Source: Pseudomonas sp. RIT-PI-r
Lineage (GTDB): Bacteria > Pseudomonadota > Gammaproteobacteria > Pseudomonadales > Pseudomonadaceae
DNA length: 64,000 nt
NCBI RefSeq assembly: GCF_001297015.1
Contig: NZ_LIGE01000023.1
Span: 62,001 to 126,000, forward strand
Direction: 5' to 3'
Positions 53,331 to 62,165 of this stretch are shown here, one piece after another (position 1 is the stretch's first letter; every line of letters starts with the position of its first letter). The notes under the pieces are model-generated. The model was not told where the DNA came from. It made no database searches and was given only the letters and a program-made list of their open reading frames with translations. The position numbers and the translations under genes are program-made.

Positions 53331-54537
53331 GCGCCTGCGCTTGCTGACCACACTGGCCCTGCAAGACCTCTGGCACGACCGCAAGGTGTCGCTGTGCATC
53401 GCCGCCTCGCTGGTGGCGGTGATTGCGCCGCTGTTGCTGTTGTTCGGGCTCAAGCACGGCGTGGTCAGCCAGTTGCAGGATGAATTACTGCGTGACCCGC
53501 GCAATCTTGAAGTGAAGATGCTCAGCAATGGCAACTACGACAGTGCCTGGATCGAGCGCCTGCGCCAGCGTCCGGAAACCGGATTTGCCCTCGGCCAGAC
53601 GCGCTCGCTGAATACTCAGGCGGACTTGTTTGTCGGCCTGCAAAAGTTTGTCGAAGGCGCGGAAATCATCGCCACCGAACCCGGCGACCCGCAACTGAAC
53701 CTGCCGCAATTCAACCCGCTCGGCAATCAAGTGATTCTCAGCGCCCGCGCCGCACAACGCTTGCAGGCCAAGGCTGGTGACCGTGTGCAACTGCGGGTGC
53801 TGCGTCGGCTGGAAGGCGTCAACGAGCGCGGCGAAATCAGCTTGAGCGTCCTCGCCGTGCTGGATGGCGCACGCTTCGGTCGCGCCGCCGGTTTTGTCGC
53901 GCCGCCGCTGCTGCTGGATCTCGAACGCTTTCGCGACGGCTATCAGGTCGCGGCGTTCGGCATCGCCACCGGCAAGCCGCAAGGCAATCTGCAACCGCTG
54001 TATGCCCGGGCCCGCGTGTATGCGCGTGACATCGATCAGGTCGCACCGCTGGAGCGCTGGCTCAACGAACAGCACATCGAAACCTCGAGCCGACTGGCCG
54101 ATATCGACAACGTCAAAGCGATCAACCATGTACTGGGTTTGATCTTCGGCGTGATTGCTTTGGCGGCGCTGATCGGCTGCGTCGCGTCGATGGTCGGGGC
54201 CTTTCTCGCCAACATCGACCGCAAGCGCAAAAGCCTCGCGGTACTGCGCCTGCTGGGTTTCAACCGGGCGGCAGTCGGCGGCTTCGTGATCACCCAGGCG
54301 CTGCTGCTGAGCCTCGCCGGTTATCTCGGCGGGTTGGGGTTTTACGCCATCGGCAGCCATTTGTTCGACTACTTGCTCGGCAGCAGTCAGGCCACCGGCA
54401 CGTTCGTTTGCCACATCACTTTCTGGCATGGCCTCGCTGCCCTGCTTCTGACCTTTCTGGTCGCTGCACTGGTGGCCGTGATCGGCGCCGTGCGAGCCAT
54501 CAGCATCCAACCTGCGGAGAGTCTGCGTGAGCTATAA
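53314..54537 (+). CDS. ABC transporter permease (FtsX/MacB-like)
   Basis: A 407-residue permease with one N-terminal helix (about 24-44), a periplasmic domain of about 230 residues and three C-terminal helices (about 275-300, 325-350, 370-395) in the FtsX arrangement. The TTG at 53314 is taken as the start because it is 9 nt after GGAG and no ATG exists between it and the first membrane helix; it overlaps the ATPase gene by 17 bp. Such type VII ABC transporters do mechanotransmission or lipoprotein extraction instead of classical import. With two operon lipoproteins nearby, a Lol-like or signalling role is possible. Confidence 0.82.
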   Translation: MNRWTERLRLLTTLALQDLWHDRKVSLCIAASLVAVIAPLLLLFGLKHGVVSQLQDELLRDPRNLEVKMLSNGNYDSAWIERLRQRPETGFALGQTRSLNTQADLFVGLQKFVEGAEIIATEPGDPQLNLPQFNPLGNQVILSARAAQRLQAKAGDRVQLRVLRRLEGVNERGEISLSVLAVLDGARFGRAAGFVAPPLLLDLERFRDGYQVAAFGIATGKPQGNLQPLYARARVYARDIDQVAPLERWLNEQHIETSSRLADIDNVKAINHVLGLIFGVIALAALIGCVASMVGAFLANIDRKRKSLAVLRLLGFNRAAVGGFVITQALLLSLAGYLGGLGFYAIGSHLFDYLLGSSQATGTFVCHITFWHGLAALLLTFLVAALVAVIGAVRAISIQPAESLREL

Positions 54538-56071
54538 ACGTTTTGGCTTGCTGTTGCCCCTGAGCCTGGGCTACCTGCTCGACGCCTCGGCGGCGGGCTG
54601 GGAAGAGAAGTATTACAACCCGATGCCCGAGGCCAGCGACGTCGTCCTGCCGATGCCGTGCGAGGGCTCGATGGTGTTTCGCAAGGTGTTCATTCCGGTC
54701 GCCGGGCCGCTCGATGACTACCCGATCAACATCGGTCAGGACGGCGCCGAGTACGGCTATGTCGAACAGACTCGGCCGACCTTCATCGCCGGCAGTTTTA
54801 CCGGCGGCAAGAGCGATAAATCCCGTTACTACCTGATGGCCAAGTACGAGATGAGTCAGCTGCAATACGCCGCGCTGCCCGAAGAACCCTGCCCCACCGC
54901 CGCGACCAAAATGCGCCTGCCGCAAGTCGCCGTGAGCTGGGTGCAAGCCATCGATGCCGCCGACAAGTACAACCTGTGGCTGCGCAAGAACGCCGCCGAC
55001 AAGTTGCCGAAAGAAGACGGCGTGCTGGGCTTTCTGCGCTTGCCGACCGAGGTCGAGTGGGAGTTCGCCGCCCGTGGCGGACTGGAAGTCGGCGCTGCGG
55101 AATTCCGCGACACGCACTATCCGATGCCCGAAGGCATCAACGCCTATGAGTGGTTCGCCGGCGCGCAGTCGTCCAACGGCAAACTGCAACTGACCGGCCT
55201 GCAAAAACCCAACCCTCTGGGCTTGCACGACATGCTCGGCAACGTCGACGAGATGATGTTCGAGCCGTTTCGCCTGAACAAACTCGACCGCCAGCACGGC
55301 CAGGCTGGCGGTTATGTAGTGCGCGGCGGTAACTACCTGACCGCGCAGGCCGACCTGCGCACTGCGCTGCGCAAGGAACAGCCGTACTACAACGCCGAGG
55401 GCCAGGTGAAGAACAAAACCTCCGGTCTGCGTCTGGTGATGGTCTCACCGACCCTCACATCGCGTGAACGCGTCGCCAGTATCGAAAGCAGCTGGAAGAA
55501 GCTCGGCACCGGCAGCAAGGAAACCGAATCGGCCGATAAAGGCACGGTGCAATCTCTGAATAATCTGGCCTCGGGCGTCGAAGACAAGGCGCTCAAGGAA
55601 AAACTCCAGGCCCTGGAAAACCAGTTGCGTGCGAGCAATCAGCAGCAGGAAGAAACCCGCGATCAGGCAATTCGCGCCAGCCTCAACCTCGGCGCGTTCC
55701 TCTGCACCAAGATGCTCGATGACGGCCAGTACGTGGATTTCCTGCAGAAAAACTACAAGCTCAACTGCGAGTCCGCCGACAAGGACGCCAGTTGCGACAT
55801 GCGCAAGGGCAAGCTCGACGAGCAGAAGGATCGCCTGCACAAACTCAGCCGTTACTACGCCAGCAGCCTGGTGGAATCGGCGACGTTGTATGGCCAGCCG
55901 CTGCTTGAAGCACAGGTGCCGGTGATGGAAGAAATCATCACCCGCAACAAACAGCTGCAAGACCTCAAACCTTATTTGCGCACGCACTGGGCCAATCAGA
56001 AGACCTTCCTGCAAAAGCAGAAGATCGACACCGACGCCTGGCTCAGCAGCTGCAAAACCGTATCCCAATAA
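54527..56071 (+). CDS. Exported SUMF1/FGE-fold protein
   Basis: A 514-residue protein with a signal peptide (cut near SAAG, residue 23) and a formylglycine-generating-enzyme-like domain (about 40-310): MAKYEMSQLQYAAL, RLPTEVEWEFAARGG, NPLGLHDMLGNVDEMM and VVRGGNY are classical. The redox cysteine pair of true FGE near VRGGSW..C is not seen, so it is probably a non-catalytic C-type-lectin-like module. A C-terminal coiled coil (about 350-380) and helices follow to residue 514, with cysteine pairs at CESADKDASC. The GTG start overlaps the permease gene by 11 bp. Confidence 0.82.
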   Translation: MSYKRFGLLLPLSLGYLLDASAAGWEEKYYNPMPEASDVVLPMPCEGSMVFRKVFIPVAGPLDDYPINIGQDGAEYGYVEQTRPTFIAGSFTGGKSDKSRYYLMAKYEMSQLQYAALPEEPCPTAATKMRLPQVAVSWVQAIDAADKYNLWLRKNAADKLPKEDGVLGFLRLPTEVEWEFAARGGLEVGAAEFRDTHYPMPEGINAYEWFAGAQSSNGKLQLTGLQKPNPLGLHDMLGNVDEMMFEPFRLNKLDRQHGQAGGYVVRGGNYLTAQADLRTALRKEQPYYNAEGQVKNKTSGLRLVMVSPTLTSRERVASIESSWKKLGTGSKETESADKGTVQSLNNLASGVEDKALKEKLQALENQLRASNQQQEETRDQAIRASLNLGAFLCTKMLDDGQYVDFLQKNYKLNCESADKDASCDMRKGKLDEQKDRLHKLSRYYASSLVESATLYGQPLLEAQVPVMEEIITRNKQLQDLKPYLRTHWANQKTFLQKQKIDTDAWLSSCKTVSQ

Positions 56072-56107
56072 CAACGCACCACAACACTGTCATCAAGGAG
56101 CTTCACC

Positions 56108-56839
56108 ATGTCGCGCAGCCTCTGGACTCGCTTCAAGCTACAAATCGCTTTCGTTGTCACCGGCAGCCTGCTGCTGACCGGTTGCGCCAATACTGGCAGC
56201 TCGATGCTCGGTGGCAGCGACGGTGCTGACCCACGTCTGACCCAAGGCAGTGACGCGCAGTTCTTCAGCAAGTCCGGTTACCAGGCCTGTGCCGTGGGTG
56301 CTGGCGTCGGTATCCTCGGTTGCGCGCTGTCCAACAGCAGCAACAAGGCTGTTTGCGCCATCGCCGCCGGTATCACCGCGTGTGGCGTGGCCATGGGCGC
56401 CAACTACTATCTGGATCAGCGTCGCAGCGAATACTCCGACACCACGACTCGTCTGGCGAAGATGAACAGCGATGTCGAGCAGGACACGCAAAATGTGGTT
56501 GCCCGTACCGCGACCGCGCAACAGGTGATCAACGACGATCAGGCACGCATCGCCCAGATCAAGAAAGACATCGCCAGCAAGAAGGTCGACAAGACCAAGG
56601 CCCAGGCGCAAATCGCCGAGATCGATCAGAACATCGCGCGTCTGCGCAAAGACCTCGGCAACATGCGCACCAAGGTCACCGAGTACACCAAAGTGGCTGA
56701 CGCCGAACGTGCTCAGGGTGCCAGCGCCGAGATGAAGCAGGTGGACGTGAACATCCTGAAAATGAACGAGAAAGTCGCGGCCCTGCAGAAGGAAGTCGAC
56801 GGTCTCTACAGCCAGCGCTCCGCGATCACTCTGGGCTAA
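56108..56839 (+). CDS. Coiled-coil lipoprotein
   Basis: A 243-residue lipoprotein with lipobox LLLTGC (C26), a small-residue-rich hydrophobic segment (about 58-100: ACAVGAGVGILGCALS, VCAIAAGITACGVAMGAN) and a long coiled coil (about 105-235). The glycine/alanine-rich segment could be a second membrane contact. A GGAG site precedes the ATG. No family recognised. Together with the next gene it gives the operon two coiled-coil lipoproteins. Confidence 0.78.
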   Translation: MSRSLWTRFKLQIAFVVTGSLLLTGCANTGSSMLGGSDGADPRLTQGSDAQFFSKSGYQACAVGAGVGILGCALSNSSNKAVCAIAAGITACGVAMGANYYLDQRRSEYSDTTTRLAKMNSDVEQDTQNVVARTATAQQVINDDQARIAQIKKDIASKKVDKTKAQAQIAEIDQNIARLRKDLGNMRTKVTEYTKVADAERAQGASAEMKQVDVNILKMNEKVAALQKEVDGLYSQRSAITLG

Positions 56840-56843
56840 GCAC

Positions 56844-57350
56844 ATGACGCTAAAACAGCTGGCGGTCCTGACCGCCATCCTGGCGTTGGGCGGTTGCGCC
56901 ACCAAGCCGGGCGAATGCGATGCGACCAATCGCGACAGCAGCATGCTGACCAAGATGAACTGTGACTACTCCGGTGGTTACAGCGATCAGGTCAAGCAGA
57001 AGGAGCAGGCGCTGACCGAGTCGCGTCAGCAGAACGCGATGTTCCGCCAGGTCTACCAGAACATCCAGGCCCAGCAACTGAACACCAAACTCGATCTGGC
57101 CAGCCAGCAGAAATCCCAGGCTGAGCTCAACCAGTCACTGGGCAAGTTGCTGACTTCGCTCAAGGGCCGACGCGGTAATGAAGGCTCGGTGCAGAAGCAG
57201 ATTGCCGATCTCGAGCAGCAGCTCAAGGCCTCGCAGGCAGCGCCAACCGCCAAGGCTTCACCGGCGGCGCTGGCAGCCAAGCAGGAACAGCTGAAAACGT
57301 TGCAGAAGAAGGTCAATCAGTTGCAGTTCAGTCTCGGTTACGAAGAGTAA
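56844..57350 (+). CDS. Small coiled-coil lipoprotein
   Basis: A 168-residue lipoprotein with lipobox LALGGC (C18), a short Cys-containing segment (KPGECDATNRD, KMNCDYSGGY) and a Gln/Lys/Leu coiled coil to the C-terminus. It starts 4 bp after the previous gene, from which it could have arisen or with which it could form a heteromeric coiled coil (inference). No family recognised. Confidence 0.78.
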   Translation: MTLKQLAVLTAILALGGCATKPGECDATNRDSSMLTKMNCDYSGGYSDQVKQKEQALTESRQQNAMFRQVYQNIQAQQLNTKLDLASQQKSQAELNQSLGKLLTSLKGRRGNEGSVQKQIADLEQQLKASQAAPTAKASPAALAAKQEQLKTLQKKVNQLQFSLGYEE

Positions 57351-57407
57351 CTGTTCACCCCGCAGGCCTGCCGTCGCCGGCCTGCAGCTTTTTCAGGAAT
57401 CGTCGTC

Positions 57408-58820
57408 ATGCAGCGGGTCATCAGGGATGCGCACGCCACACCGGAGGGGATGAGTGCGCTGCAGGCCAAAGTCGCCCTCATTCAAAAACACTTTCCGCCG
57501 ACCACCGCGAGCCTGTTCGCCATCCCCCGGATGGGCAGTGGCGAGGTGCTGGAATGGTGGACCGAACTGGGTGGCCAGCCCACGCCCTATGCCGAGCTCA
57601 ATGAGGACGCGCAGCGACGCTTGCTGCAAACCTATGAGGTGCGCCAGACCGCCCTCGAACAACTGGCCGACGAATTGCAAAAACGCGGGCAGCCAAGTGT
57701 CGCGGATGATCTGCGCAGCCTGCTCGGCAGCCCGGAGCTGGACAAGCTCTACAGCCTCAACGGTGAGCCGCTGGTGGTGCGCTGGAACCAGCGACCGCCG
57801 CGTCCGATCGTGCCGCCGGTGGTGCCGCCCGTGCCGTTGGCGCCGGTAGTGCCACCTTCGCGCCGTGGCTGGTGGATCGCCGCTGCCTTACTGGCGCTGT
57901 TGTTGCTGCTACTGGCGTTGTGGCTGTGGTGGTTCCTGCACCGTGAACCGGTCGTCGTCGCGGTGCCACCGGCAGCACCGATCGTGGCGCCCGTGGAACA
58001 ACCGGTAGAGCCGGTGCCCGAGCCTGTCGTGGAGCCGGAACCTGTTCCAGAACCAGAACCCGAGCCGGAACCTGTTCCGGTACCTGAACCCGCACCCGTT
58101 GCGCCGCCAAAACCGGTGGTAGTCGCCCCGCCGCCACCGACACTGGACAACTTCGCCTGCCGTAAAAAAGCACCGAATGCGGTGGTCCCGCAATTCGTCG
58201 TGGTTCTCGATACATCAGGGTCGATGGAGCTCAACATCAAAGCGGTGAAGGCTGACGAAGACTGGTTTTTTGGCAACAATCTCAACAAGTACATGGACCC
58301 CAACCGGACCCTGCAAATCTTCGAGAAGCCGAGCCGCATGAATGTGGCTCAGGATTCGCTGGCAGGAATGATCAACGCGCTGGATCCGAAGATCGATACG
58401 CGCCTGATCACCTTCGCCGGTTGCGAAAGCACGCCGGACCAAGGGGTGTTCAAATTCGGCGATCGTCAGCGCCTGATCAACGGGATCCGCGGCCTGGTGC
58501 CCAACGAAGGCACACCGTTGGCCGATAGCCTGGCCAAAGCGGCGAGCACCGTGGACGGGCGTAACAATGACGCGGTGATCGTAATGTTTGTCGACGGTGA
58601 GGACGGTTGCCAGAAAGACGTCTGCGCAGTGTCCCGACGCATTGCCCAAGAGCAGCCGCGGTTGCGAGTCAACGTGGTGAACATCGGCGCTGGCGGACCT
58701 TCGCAGTGCATTGCGAAAAACACCGGAGGCCGGGTTTACTCAAGCACCAACGCGGCCGAACTGGCCAAGCAGTTGAAACTGGCGAGCAAGGAAGTTTCGA
58801 GCAACGCCAAATGTAACTGA
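57408..58820 (+). CDS. Membrane-anchored von Willebrand A protein, last gene of the srf operon
   Basis: A 470-residue single-pass protein. Its cytoplasmic domain (about 1-130: LFAIPRM, LEWWTELGGQPTPYAEL, LEQLADELQKR, YSLNGEPLVVRW) is related to that of SrfA. A Pro/Val linker precedes a membrane helix at about 155-177 (WWIAAALLALLLLLLALWLW). A striking Pro-Glu/Pro-Val repeat (about 185-240) could span part of the periplasm. The C-terminal VWA domain (about 260-465) has a canonical MIDAS DTSGS (268-272), VPNEGTPLADS and VMFVDGEDGC, with several cysteines. A metal-dependent binding or assembly role is likely. It ends just before a REP doublet. Confidence 0.84.
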   Translation: MQRVIRDAHATPEGMSALQAKVALIQKHFPPTTASLFAIPRMGSGEVLEWWTELGGQPTPYAELNEDAQRRLLQTYEVRQTALEQLADELQKRGQPSVADDLRSLLGSPELDKLYSLNGEPLVVRWNQRPPRPIVPPVVPPVPLAPVVPPSRRGWWIAAALLALLLLLLALWLWWFLHREPVVVAVPPAAPIVAPVEQPVEPVPEPVVEPEPVPEPEPEPEPVPVPEPAPVAPPKPVVVAPPPPTLDNFACRKKAPNAVVPQFVVVLDTSGSMELNIKAVKADEDWFFGNNLNKYMDPNRTLQIFEKPSRMNVAQDSLAGMINALDPKIDTRLITFAGCESTPDQGVFKFGDRQRLINGIRGLVPNEGTPLADSLAKAASTVDGRNNDAVIVMFVDGEDGCQKDVCAVSRRIAQEQPRLRVNVVNIGAGGPSQCIAKNTGGRVYSSTNAAELAKQLKLASKEVSSNAKCN

Positions 58821-58825
58821 CAGCG

Positions 58826-58912
58826 TGTAGGAGCTGCGGCACGCTGCGATCTTTTGATCTTGCTTTTCAGAATCAAAAGATCGCAGCCTCGTTGCACTCG
58901 TCAGCTCCTACA
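58826..58912. repeat. REP doublet, GTAGGAGCTGC...TGCGATC type
   Basis: Arms at 58826-58855 and 58875-58912. The right arm carries extra bases (CTCGTTGCACTCG), so pairing is interrupted. It separates the convergent srf-like operon and the chemoreceptor gene. Confidence 0.85.
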
Positions 58913-58926
58913 AGGGCATCGGCGCA

Positions 58927-60903
58927 TCAACGGAAACGATCAACCTCGGAACGCAGATCCGCCGCCAACTTCTCCAGCTCTTTGGCGGTGACTGCAAGGT
59001 TCGACACCACCTCACGCTGCTCACTGTTCGCCAAGGCAATGCTCTGCAAGTTGCTGCTGAGCAACGTCGCGGTGCTGCTCTGTTCCTGGGTCGCCGTAGT
59101 GATCGCGGCAAACTGCTGACCCGCCGAGCGGCTCTGCTCATCGATGCGTGCCAGCGCCGAGGCAACATTGGCGTTACGCGACAGACCTTCCTGCATCAGC
59201 ACATTGCCCTGCTCCATGGTGCTGATCGCGTTGCCGGTTTCCTGCTGGATGCTGTGAATCATGCTGGAAATTTCATCGGTCGCCTGACGGGTACGCGAAG
59301 CCAGGCTGCGCACTTCATCGGCCACCACAGCGAAGCCGCGACCTTGTTCACCGGCACGTGCCGCTTCAATCGCAGCGTTGAGCGCCAGCAGGTTGGTCTG
59401 CTCGGCAATCGAGGTGATAACCCCGACGATACCGCCGATTTCCTGCGACCGCTGGCCGAGGGTGTTGATCACCGTGGCGGTGCTGTTCAGCGCGCCAGCG
59501 ATTTGCTCCAGCGAGGACGATGCCTCTTCCATCGAGCTGCGGCCAATCTGCGTCTGCTGGGCGTTTTCCTGCGCCAGACGCTGGGTCGCGCCCATGTTGT
59601 CGGCAATGTTCAGCGAGGTCGCGCTGAACTCTTCCACCGCACCGGCCATGCTGGTGATTTCGCCAGACTGCTGCTCCATGCCTTCGTAGGCACCGCCGGA
59701 CAAACCGGACAAGGCTTGAGCACGGCTGTTGACCTCTTCCGACGAGCGACGGATGTGCTCGACCATCGTCGACAAGGCTTGGCTCATCTGGTTGAACGCG
59801 CGGGACAGCTGACCGATCTCGTCATTGCTCGACACGTTCAGGCGCACGCTCAGATCACCGGCACCCAAGGCTTCGGCCTGACGTACCAGATCGCTCAGTG
59901 GCGCCAGCTTGCTGCGCAGCAACCAGACCACCGAACCGACCGCCAGCAACATCGCCAGCAAGCTGCCAATGGCCAGTTGCGTACCGACGCTCCAGGTCAC
60001 CGCGCGAATCTCGGCTTTCGGCATGCTCGCCACCACCGACCACGGGCCACCGTCGAACGGCACCGCTACACTGTAGAAATCCTCGGACTTGTCACCCCAG
60101 AACTGACCTTTGCCCGGCGATTTCGCCAGATCCTTGATCACTGGAATCGCTTGATCAAGCGCCTGTACACCTGCCGGTGCAACCAGCCATTTGCTCTGCT
60201 CATCGAGCAGCGCCAGCGAACCGGTCTGCCCGATGCGGAAACGCTTGAGGTTGTCGAACTGGGCGTTCTGCGCGTCGGTGTAATCGAAACCAACGAACAG
60301 CACCGCAATCACCTTGCCGCTGCCGTCGCGCACCGGGGTGTATTGGGTCATGTAGGAACGATCGAACAGCAACGCACGGCCAACATAGCTCTGCCCCGCC
60401 ATCAACTTCGCGTACGCCGGGTGAGCGTGGTCAAGCAAGGTGCCGATGGCGCGGGTGCCATCCTGTTTGGTCAGCGAGGTGCTGACCCGCACAAAGTCTT
60501 CACCACTGCGTACGAACAGCGTGGCGACACCGGCCGTCATCTGCTTGAACTCGTCGACTTCCTTGAAGTTGTTGTTCAGCACTTCGCTGCCCAGATGCAG
60601 GCCCGGGGTCTGCGTGCCGGCGACTGTCACCGGCTCACTTGGGTGAATGCTCAAGCCCGCGCTGAAGCGCTTCTCGAACAACCCGCTCAAGCGCTGGGTG
60701 CTTTCACGCAGCGTGCCGTGGAAGGTGCTCAGTTGGTCGGCCAGCAGCCGCGCCTCACTGGCCAGATGTTCTTCACGGGTGGCGAGGTTGGCCGAGTCCA
60801 GCGAACGCAGGGCGAACACCGTACTGCCACTGATGACTATCGCCAGTATCACAGCGAGCGCGAGGCCCAGCTGCGAGGCGATCCGAGCGCGAGGTTGAGA
60901 CAT
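58927..60903 (-). CDS. Methyl-accepting chemotaxis protein with Cache domain
   Basis: A 658-residue chemoreceptor. First membrane helix at about 13-33; a periplasmic Cache_3/Cache_2-type ligand domain to about 305 ([58 protein letters not shown]); second helix near 310-330; HAMP; then the signalling domain with the conserved tip [20 protein letters not shown] and [12 protein letters not shown]. The ligand is unknown. The C-terminus is SEVDRFR, with no CheR-binding pentapeptide seen. No flanking chemotaxis genes. Confidence 0.93.
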   Translation of the reverse strand: MSQPRARIASQLGLALAVILAIVISGSTVFALRSLDSANLATREEHLASEARLLADQLSTFHGTLRESTQRLSGLFEKRFSAGLSIHPSEPVTVAGTQTPGLHLGSEVLNNNFKEVDEFKQMTAGVATLFVRSGEDFVRVSTSLTKQDGTRAIGTLLDHAHPAYAKLMAGQSYVGRALLFDRSYMTQYTPVRDGSGKVIAVLFVGFDYTDAQNAQFDNLKRFRIGQTGSLALLDEQSKWLVAPAGVQALDQAIPVIKDLAKSPGKGQFWGDKSEDFYSVAVPFDGGPWSVVASMPKAEIRAVTWSVGTQLAIGSLLAMLLAVGSVVWLLRSKLAPLSDLVRQAEALGAGDLSVRLNVSSNDEIGQLSRAFNQMSQALSTMVEHIRRSSEEVNSRAQALSGLSGGAYEGMEQQSGEITSMAGAVEEFSATSLNIADNMGATQRLAQENAQQTQIGRSSMEEASSSLEQIAGALNSTATVINTLGQRSQEIGGIVGVITSIAEQTNLLALNAAIEAARAGEQGRGFAVVADEVRSLASRTRQATDEISSMIHSIQQETGNAISTMEQGNVLMQEGLSRNANVASALARIDEQSRSAGQQFAAITTATQEQSSTATLLSSNLQSIALANSEQREVVSNLAVTAKELEKLAADLRSEVDRFR

Positions 60904-61092
60904 GGACAGCTCCTGGCCGAGCTACCGGATCCTCCCTGATCGCAGCCAATGCTCGGAAATTTTTTAATAATGGGGGTGACCTCATGAAACCGGCACGACG
61001 GTTCCATCTGCTCGTAGTCGGCGGCAAAGCCGAATACTTGAGCGCATTGCGAGGGTATGGCGTAAGGCCGGCATTGTGGCGGCTCGAACGTT

Positions 61093-62013
61093 TCAGCTCA
61101 AGCGCGTAACCGCCGGCAGCTCCATGGCGCGGACTTCGCCTTGCAGGAAGTCGCTTAGACGGCGCAAACGTTCACCTCCCGGACGGGTCTTTGGCCACAC
61201 CAGGTAATAATTCAGTCCGCTGGCGACCGCCGTCGGCCACGGCAGACTCAGGCGTCCTTGCGCGACATCCTCGGCAACCATCAACAGATCGCCCATCGAC
61301 ACACCGTAGCCGCGCGCCGCTGCGATCATGCCCAGCTCGAGGGTATCGAACACCTGGCCGCCCTTGAGTGAAACCTGATCGGACAGCCCCATGTGCTCCA
61401 GCCAACTGCGCCAGTCACGACGATCCGGGGTCGGATGGAGCAATTCGGTGGACGCCAGCCGGGCCAGATCCCACGGCTGATCATTGAGCAGGTTCGGCGC
61501 ACCCACCGGGATCAGCTCTTCAGGAAATAACAGGCTGGCCTCCCAGTCGGGTGGAAAATGCCCGTCACTCAGCAGCACCGCGCAATCGAACGGCTCATCG
61601 TTGAAGTCCACCGAATCGACATCCATCCAGGCGCTGGTCAGTTGCACTTCGTTGCCTGGTTGCAGGTGGCGGAAACGACTGAGTCGCGCCAGCAACCAAC
61701 GCATGGTCAGGGTCGACGGCGCTTTCATGCGCAGGATGTCATCTTCAGCGCGCAAGGTATTACAGGCCCGCTCCAGGGCTGCGAAGCCTTCACGGATGCC
61801 CGGCAACAGCAAACGGGCCGACTCGGTGAGCTGCAAATGGCGACCGCTGCGGTGAAACAGCTTGCAGGCAAAGTGATCTTCGAGCGTGCGAATGTGCCGA
61901 CTCACCGCACTCTGGGTGATCGACAACTCCTCGGCCGCACGCGTGAACGAGCTGTGCCGCGCGGCGGCTTCGAATGCACGCAGGGCATACAACGGAGGAA
62001 GTCGACGGGACAT
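61093..62013 (-). CDS. LysR family regulator, GcvA-like
   Basis: A 306-residue LysR regulator of the GcvA subgroup: RRLPPLYALRAFEAAARHSSF, then helix-turn-helix AAEELSITQSAVSRHIRTLE, and a substrate-binding domain from about 95. The start at 62013 has an AGGAG site 8 nt upstream; a TTG two codons earlier is too close to it. It is divergent from the MATE exporter gene and may regulate it (inference). Confidence 0.92.
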   Translation of the reverse strand: MSRRLPPLYALRAFEAAARHSSFTRAAEELSITQSAVSRHIRTLEDHFACKLFHRSGRHLQLTESARLLLPGIREGFAALERACNTLRAEDDILRMKAPSTLTMRWLLARLSRFRHLQPGNEVQLTSAWMDVDSVDFNDEPFDCAVLLSDGHFPPDWEASLLFPEELIPVGAPNLLNDQPWDLARLASTELLHPTPDRRDWRSWLEHMGLSDQVSLKGGQVFDTLELGMIAAARGYGVSMGDLLMVAEDVAQGRLSLPWPTAVASGLNYYLVWPKTRPGGERLRRLSDFLQGEVRAMELPAVTRLS

Positions 62014-62165
62014 GCACAAGGCTCCTGCAGCGGGATACAGCGAAATGGACAGTTTCTACTCAGGATGAGTATTACTCATGCGACTCATCCTTTTTATCCC
62101 TTTGTGCAATAAATGCCAAACGCCGAGAATCGACGCTCTCCTGCTCCCTCTGAAATCGACTGGTG

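Noticed and set aside
60930..61060. Sigma-28 promoter for the chemoreceptor gene
   Set aside because: A TCAA...GCCGCCGA pair is present but the spacing is about 12 bp instead of 15.
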